DNA from: Kalaharituber pfeilii
Taxonomy: Eukaryota; Ascomycota; Pezizomycetes; Pezizales; Pezizaceae
DNA: 64,000 nucleotides
Reading direction: 5' to 3'
Assembly (NCBI GenBank): GCA_015179045.1
Contig: WHUZ01000004.1
Location: 806,001-870,000 of the forward strand
The position numbers and the translations under genes were made by a program. Each line of letters starts with the position of its first letter. Position 1 is the stretch's first letter. A model generated the notes under the pieces. It saw only the letters and a program-made list of their open reading frames with translations. It did no database searches and was not told the origin of the DNA. Below are positions 57,937 through 64,000 of this stretch, one piece after another.

Positions 57937-58079
57937 TTTAGTGGGCGCAAAGCAAGTGTAGGGCAGAAAAATTAAATAAGGACTCGTGAGTACTATATGA
58001 ATATATGTATCGGCTGGAAAATATCTGGGATGTAAAGTGCGTGAAGCCTTTGTAATTGTGTTGGAGCCTTACAAAAATG

Positions 58080-59985
58080 AAAATCTCAAAACCAGTAACG
58101 TGCCCGAAGTGGTAACGATCTGCCCCCCTGTAACGATCCATTCTCTGGGCACTCCTCGTCATACATTCCTCGCTCTACTACTTATTTTGGATATATTGCA
58201 ACTATAGAAATTGCTTAACATTATACCAATTTGACATCGATGAATCAGGATTTGCTATCATAATGAGGAAAAAATCAAAATTCCATTATTTACAACCAAA
58301 TTCATTATTATTCACCTAATTCGAGCTCTCCCTGTATAGAGTATAGCTCAACATCCTCGAAATCAGGAAAATAATATAGAAAACTAGTAATTCTCATCCA
58401 TCTAGGGCTGGTCTTTTTATTAAAAGTCAATATTGTATATACAGATCATGTGGGATGCAGTGCGCCTTCAATTGTATAGAAGTAGTTTATGTTCCTGAGC
58501 TAATCTCCATACCTTGATCTGACCTTCAGTGTTCCTAGACTCCTCAAGTGATTCAGGAATACCGGGACTTGAAGTTGTAGTAGTTGAAGCACTAGGGGTG
58601 GTAACAGTAACTCCTTCTGAGGTGCCAGGTATGACAGAAGAGACCTATGGCTCAAATCTGCTATTGGAACCTTCTTCTACCCACCCCCCCTTCTAGTATT
58701 CAGACCCTCCTATCTCATGAACTAAAGATCTTTCCCAGCCCCAGCCTTGCATGTGAGTTCCTCTATGGTGTCTTTTTGTAACTTGTTCAGCTGCAGCCAT
58801 CTCTCTCTATTTTCGTTCTTCTTTTGCCTTGCTGTCATGGGTCACCTCGGGTGGCCGATAGAGCGTATATGCGACGTATGCGAAATGCGACAGCAAATAT
58901 ATGGGATGCAGGTGCGTATTGCTAAATGAGCTATGCAGAGGACTAGTAAACGTCACTAGTCAAGTGTTTTTTCACTGATCTGGTGGGATGCGGTTCTCTA
59001 CCCAAGACGCCCAAGACGTTATATTCACTCACTTCCTCCTAAGCCGCCTCGAGCTGAAGTTAAAGCAATACTGGAAATAGAAGGAAAAAATAGTAGGAGA
59101 TGTCGAAAAGGAAACAGAGAGTACCAGCGAAGGTCAGAACGGAGGAAGAGAAACTTCAGAAGGTGCGAAAATAGTTTAGGATAAGAAAGAAGCCGCTGAT
59201 ATGCAAAGTAGTTAGCAGCGATGGATCGAGAAAGTAAGGCAAAAGAGGAACGAAAATAGAGAGAGATGGCTGCAGCTGAACAAGTTACAAAAAGATACCA
59301 TAGAGGAACTCACATGCAAGGCTGGGGCTGGGAAAGATCTTTAGTTCATGAGATAGGAGGGTCTGAATACTAGAAGAGGGGGTGGGTAGAAGAAGGTTCC
59401 AATAGCAGATTTGAGCCATAGGTCTCTTCTGTCATACCTGGCACCTCAGAAGGAGTTACTGTTACCACCCCTAGTGCTTCAACTACTACAACTTCAAGTC
59501 CCGGTATTCCTGAATCACTTGAGGAGTCTAGGAACACTGAAGGTCAGATCAAGGTATGGAGATTAGCTCAGGAACATAAACTACTTCTATACAATTGAAG
59601 GCGCACTGCATCCCACATGATCTGTATATACAATATTGACTTTTAATAAAAAGACCAGCCTTAGATGGATGAGAATTACTAGTTTTCTATATTATTTTCC
59701 TGATTTCGAGGATGTTGAGCTATACTTTATACAGGGAGAGCTCGAATTAGGTGAATAATAATGAATTTGGTTGTAAATAATGGAATTTTGATTTTTTCCT
59801 CATTATGATAGCAAATTCTGATTCAGCGATGTCAAATTGGTATAATGTTAAGCAATTTCTATAGTTGCAATATATTCAAATAAAAGTAGTAGAGTGAGGA
59901 ATGCATGACGAGGAGTGCCCAGAGAGTGGATCGTTACAGGGGGGCAGATCGTTACCACATCGGGCACGCTAGCTACAGTGCGAAT
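58080..59985. repeat. Near-perfect palindrome, arms about 750 bp, loop about 400 bp
   Basis: GAGTTCCTCTATGGTGTCTT at 58,755 matches its complement ending at 59,311, and pairing continues outward to about 58,080/59,985. The loop (about 58,833-59,236) contains a member of the GTAAC-ended repeat family. It lies wholly inside the MULE-type element. Confidence 0.85.
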
Positions 59986-60174
59986 TATCAAAGAAAAATT
60001 TCCCAGTTCGGAGAGTTAAGCACACTGATTACCCCGCATCGAAAATATCTGCCGCACCAAGACAGTCTGCCACACCAAGACAGTGAGCTCAGCCGCACCA
60101 TATGCAAGACGGGACAGTCAGTTATGCAACCTTCGGGACAGTCAGGACTGTCCGGAGACATCCCGTCTAAATAG

Positions 60175-60975
60175 TGCACATACATTATAATATACAATCT
60201 TGACAATTATTGGTAGCAAAATCTCAATAGAATATGCTACTTCTACTGAGCTGGTGAGACATCTTTCTACCAAGCTTTTAGTGTCTTCCTCTCCAACTAT
60301 ATACCATAGTACTCACCCACTACTCCGTAGTACAGTACACGCACTGCCCTCTGAGCCCCACAACGCCTCCCTGGGGACCTCTTGCAAACCTCTCCAAGTC
60401 CAGCAAACACTGGGGCGTCTCGTCTCCTTCAGTACCCAAAATTTAATTACAAATTTTCATCCATCCGTATTCGCGCCGTCACCAGACTACCGAGATATTC
60501 AGGTAAATGGTAAATAGAGCGATTTATAGCCTCTTTCCATCAAGGCCTTGAAAAAACGTACACCTGTTACAACTGTATACTACGCACTAGTTTAAATTCC
60601 ATAAGGTTTGAGATATACATATTTGTTGCCTAAACTAAACTTATTAAGCGAAAACACAAAAAAATGCACAAACCCATATATGACAAATGCGGTGAACAAA
60701 GTAATATTCATGTTATATTAAGATGAAAACCCTAGAAGCCTGAACCATCTTCAGTATCGGTAATAGCAGGTAATTGCAAACAAAGTAAATCGTGTAACAG
60801 TCTGCTGATGCAGAACCAAAATCCGACGATGACTGCCGGTCCGAGAATCATAATACCTCGATGATAATCCAATAAACATCTACAGAAAGCAAACTACGAA
60901 ATAAGAAATGTAAACTCTTCATTCATAAAATGGGTTGGAAAATAACACGAAGCTTGTATTCCTTGGCTGCAGTAT
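60175..60975. other. No recognisable gene
   Basis: One 105-codon plus frame (60,200-60,517) has no family motif and no supporting context; the remainder is AT-rich. Confidence 0.5.
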
Positions 60976-60989
60976 AATGATCATCTGCT

Positions 60990-61033
60990 TTTTTTTTTTT
61001 TTTTTTTTTTTTATATCATTGATCGCAGGCCGC
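60990..61033 (-). mobile_element. 5'-truncated LINE tail, family A
   Basis: T-run and TATATCATTGATCGCAGGCC, flanked by GATCATCTGCT at 60,979-60,989 and 61,034-61,044. With about 20 bases of body left it is among the shortest members. Confidence 0.75.
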
Positions 61034-61347
61034 GATCATCTGCTTGACTTATAGCGTGAGCAGAAATGGATAAAGGAAAATGCTTTGCAGGACGTAACTG
61101 CAACTTAGAAAGTACAAGGCTGTCATAAAGATGTATTTTGAGAACTTGAGAGGGTGCAAGATTCCTCCGATTTATAGTTACACGGCCAGCGCCTGGGGCC
61201 GCCTTTCAAGCTCTGAGTCTGAGTCGCTCCTCCTCCCCATTAAATATTGACTGTGAAATCCGTCGTTTTATAAATGTTGGTATCATTGCCAGTGATAAAA
61301 CACTCTTCACTTCGATTAACGTTGTTTTCCATCGTCAACTCGGATCA

Positions 61348-61680
61348 AGGCTCAGCTGGTTTGGAATTCTCCATCTTGATGGTGCACGTGGCTTGGTAGT
61401 TTATGGTTGAGTCGTTGATAGAATAGGGTTCACGGTTGCGGCTGCTCTCGACGGCACCGCCACTGGTGCTGTGCTTTCCAAGTAAGTTCGAGTTGTTGGA
61501 GGTCGAAAGCATACCAATGTCACAGACCAGCCGAGTAGGAATTATCCGCATCAAGAGAATAAACCCCCACGCTCCGGAATAGAAGATATGCCGCGCGCTC
61601 CGCCAGATACATCTACCAAGCTCACGAGAAAAGTCACCGCTCAAGAAACCATGGAACGATAGTTCCCTATGTCGCATCCT
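61348..61680 (-). other. Possible displaced C-terminal exon of the receptor gene
   Basis: A minus-strand frame ends NDSTINYQATCTIKMENS...EP and stop; it is Ser/Asn-rich like the cytoplasmic tails of PTH11-type receptors and lies just downstream of that gene. A LINE tail sits between it and the last clear exon. I found no convincing splice junction joining them. Confidence 0.3.
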
Positions 61681-61743
61681 ACCCTGCCATGGCGAACAGC
61701 TGCAAGCGGGGTTACGTGAAATGAAAAAAAGAAAAAAAAAAAA
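61680..61743 (+). mobile_element. 5'-truncated LINE tail, family B
   Basis: ACCCTGCCATGGCGAACAGC then GGGGTTACGTGAAAT and an A-rich tail, between TCGCATCC repeats (61,672-61,679 and 61,744-61,751). Confidence 0.8.
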
Positions 61744-61842
61744 TCGCATCCAGTTTTGAATTTAATTCATGCCTCCCTCTCATGTACATAAGTCCTTAAG
61801 CAACGTCTTATCCCTCTGCCTATGTCTAGCACCGATAGCACC

Positions 61843-63178
61843 CTAGTCGAACCTGCGATGAGCTGTGTGGACCGCCTCTGTCAAACTTGTGATCGGGGCC
61901 CCTGAGTATCGTGTACTACGACTTTCACAACCAAGAGCTTTAGGCCAGTACCGGCGGATGATGGCTGCGAATGAGGGTATACAGGCGCAGAAAACACCGA
62001 CATCAGCTTCGATAGTAGACCAGTTGTAAGGGTCAATGAGATCCCCTGGAATATTGTTATTTGATCTGGCTCAGCCTCATGTGGTTGGTCTGAGAGTAGG
62101 ACTTACAGGTAGAGTCGACTGAGTGGGTAACTGAGTGAAGGTAGTACATCCGAACGATGCCAGCAACACAGACACTGGAATTCAAGGTATCTGTTAGTAG
62201 TTGTAATACAAAAGATTTCAACCATGAAAAAAACTTACAAGGCACCCAGCCCCAGAACAACGTAAAGTCCTGTCTTCTGTCTCCTGGGAAGCTGGACTGA
62301 GTGGACAATAGGAATGGCCATGAAATACACGGCAAAATCACTTAGGATGTTCAAGACTGAGTGGGCATAGTAGAACGCGTTTCGATGTAAGCAACTCCCA
62401 TTGAGTGAGAGATCCCACGCATATGCGATTGGGGAGCATTGGAAAATGTTAACAGCCAGGGATGCCGCACCCATGCCTGCGACGAAGAAGATCATCCCGT
62501 AAATTGTATATGCAAACATGGGCTTTGGCTGCAGCTGCAGGTAAAACATGAGGATGGAAATCTTGATGAGTATCATGGCAGCTGTGTACAACAATGAGGC
62601 GGCATAGATCACCTAATACACATGTAAACATTTAGAACTCAGTAAAACGCGGGCAATTAATGAAAGTCGACACAGACTTTGAAAAAGGATACTAGCTTAG
62701 TTTCAGAACCATGAATCTCATCATTATGAAGTCCAAGACCGTACTTTGTGCCTGTAAAATATGTATCGTTAACAATACATCTGAGTATGTTAGGGGTACG
62801 TTTCACAACTCTAGAATATAAACTAAACCTACCCTCAATCCCTGTTATCCCTACGCCAAATGCGCACAGCTATAAATCTACATTAATGTAAAACATTTCT
62901 CCACAAATCCAGTAAGCGACATACTAACAGCTCCAAGGAAGATGAAATCTGGAGGAAATCATTGTTAGCAAGATTCGTGAGTAGAATCGAAGTATCTGCA
63001 AAAGGAGAAACATACAATCATCAACACCAAAAGACCTGATAATATATCCTCTTGAGAACATTCGTAGAATGACAGCAACAGCTACCAGTACGCTGAAAGA
63101 TGCATTAATCCTGATGGTACTTTCTACCCTGGACTCTATAAGGGCTGGCGGCGATACATCGCTGGTCGCTGATGACAT
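61843..63178 (-). CDS. PTH11-like seven-helix membrane receptor
   Basis: Seven exons (5' to 3'): 63,178-63,016, 62,948-62,929, 62,869-62,833, 62,751-62,693, 62,612-62,239, 62,174-62,107, 62,045-61,843; joined 924 nt, 307 residues. Every junction is GT-AG and preserves family motifs: N-terminal helix ending in SRGYIIRSFGVDDYFIFLGA, then KYGLGLH, the YAASLLYTAAMILIKISIL helix, FQCSPIAYAWD with the conserved Cys, NILSDFAVYFMAIPIV, VCVAGIVRMYYL, and STWDLIDPYNWSTIEADVG followed by CACIPSF. These are the signatures of the fungal rhodopsin-like (PTH11/SAT5-type) integral membrane family, thought to act as plasma-membrane sensors. It is shorter than many relatives; the cytoplasmic tail may be truncated or continue downstream. 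Copy 1 (28.8-29.6 kb) is a pseudogene. Confidence 0.8.
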
Positions 63179-63602
63179 CGTACATGAAGAACCTTATTAT
63201 GTGCGATTAATTCTGGAGTCGCGAACGACTGTATTCTTCAGATACCGGGGACAACGTTAATGCTTTGTAATGATCATATGAAACTGATCGTCCGGCTCAA
63301 GTATGCAGGCCTGGGGCTCCAATCTAGATGTAAGATTTATCAGAAGTAATGTAAGAAAACGCAATATGCGATGCGAGAAATTTCCTGTTAGCTAGATACT
63401 TATACTACATTGCTGAAATTGAACCTTTATCTAAAGAAAATTGGGCCGGCCAATTATGTAGTGCAGTTTAAGATCAGTCGGTAATAAGGGTTCGGCTAGA
63501 TCCTAGTCTCTACCTAGTACTAGCCAGTAAAATATGTATTCGGACAGGGGTACTAATGCACATTATGCGCTACGTCCGAATACATATTTTACTAGCTAGT
63601 AC
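62053..63602. repeat. Direct repeat copy 2 of 28,709-30,502
   Basis: Carries the receptor gene from intron 6 to beyond its start, plus about 420 bp of upstream DNA ending with the 85-bp MITE (63,518-63,602). Homology stops exactly at the MITE's outer end (ACTAGCTAGTAC). Confidence 0.85.
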
Positions 63603-63631
63603 TCGGAACCTCCCTGAATAGTGCTGGGAAT

Positions 63632-63760
63632 CCCCCTGAATTATTGCACGCTGCTAGATAATATACATGCATCTGGCCAATGAGGATTGAAAGAATTGTA
63701 GCTGACAGCCAATCAACGTTCTCCCATGGCATCTTGCAGCGTGCAATAATTTCATGGGGG
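63632..63760. mobile_element. 129-bp MITE-like inverted repeat
   Basis: CCCCCTGAATTATTGCACGC at the left and its near complement GCGTGCAATAATTTCATGGG at the right enclose about 75 bp. Noncoding; the remaining bases to 64,000 show no gene. Confidence 0.6.
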
Positions 63761-64000
63761 TTATGATACGAGTTTTTGCGGAGCAGGGAGTTGGGCCAGA
63801 TCGGCCAAGTGGTCAATGCGAGCAAGATTGCTTGATTGATGATAGTTAGTGGCGGACAGCGCTATCGTGACATCCAAGGATAAGATTTACTCCACACTCA
63901 CTTTGATTTGCGAAACGCGAGACGTATCTGTTAAAATAGCTGTTGCGAGAAGAAATCGTGGTTCCAGGCTAACGAACTACATTTTTGCCTGTCTATGGGG

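Larger units (their letters stand above)
57164..60165 (-). mobile_element. MULE-type element with very long inverted arms
   Basis: Flanked by TCTAAATAG on both sides (57,155-57,163 and 60,166-60,174), the 9-bp duplication typical of Mutator-like elements. Terminal inverted repeats include GGGATGTCTCCGGACAGTCC and its complement. The right arm (about 59,236-60,165) is complementary to the left end (57,164-57,300) and then to 58,080-58,830; the left arm is split by about 770 bp holding the FAR1-like gene. No catalytic transposase is visible, so it probably depends on another element. Confidence 0.75.

Noticed and set aside
6694..61743. Poly(A)/poly(T) runs as mRNA polyadenylation evidence or as simple microsatellites
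   Set aside because: Most are joined to one of two constant 3' motifs and flanked by target duplications, so they are retroposon tails.

Overview
This 64 kb window looks like an accessory, transposon-packed region of a filamentous ascomycete (Pezizomycotina). The evidence is short GT-AG introns of about 31-75 nt with CTAAC/CTAAT branch sites close to the 3' end, two NACHT-WD40 NLR (STAND) genes of the fungal non-self-recognition type, a PTH11-like receptor, and Ty3/gypsy, LINE, pogo/Fot-like, MULE and MITE elements. I cannot name the species. No rRNA, tRNA, CRISPR array or bacterial-style operon was recognised.

Layout. 1-4.4 kb: the 3' part of an apparently intact Ty3/gypsy element with a plausible -1 frameshift site between gag and pol. 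4.4-13.7 kb: noncoding, repeat-rich DNA with minisatellites, MITEs, 5'-truncated LINE tails and a 1.6 kb TIR element carrying an internal satellite. 13.8-20.9 kb: copy 1 of a degenerate gypsy-containing composite, itself hit by a pogo/Fot-like element that in turn carries a LINE tail. 21-27 kb: more remnants. 27.1 kb: an F-box-like frame without an ATG. 28.7-30.5 kb: a broken PTH11-like gene copy. 30.6-33.8 kb: MITEs, fold-back units around a 21-bp repeat array, and a helicase scrap.

The core, 34.2-47.4 kb, is a large inverted repeat with arms of about 5.6-5.8 kb and a spacer of about 1.7 kb. Each arm carries an eight-exon NLR gene, transcribed convergently: Ser/Pro-rich N-terminus, helical STAND N-domain, NACHT ATPase, pentapeptide-like bridge and 14 nearly identical WD40 repeats that vary at a few fixed positions. 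The right-hand gene (42.2-47.2 kb, minus) reads through all eight exons as a 1,540-residue protein. The left-hand gene (34.4-39.4 kb, plus) has the same structure but its second intron has CT where its partner has GT, so it may be a natural splice mutant or pseudogene. Insertions present in only one arm date the duplication relative to transposon activity.

48.2-54.6 kb is copy 2 of the gypsy composite, in inverted orientation. 57.2-60.2 kb is a MULE-type element with 9-bp target-site duplications, very long inverted arms and a two-exon FAR1-like DNA-binding gene. 61.8-63.2 kb is the intact-looking seven-exon PTH11-like gene of which 28.7-29.6 kb is the broken copy.

How the parts relate: host genes are few (two NLRs, one receptor, perhaps an F-box protein). 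The rest is nested mobile DNA. Paired copies act as internal controls, because one copy repeatedly shows the empty site for an insertion in the other.
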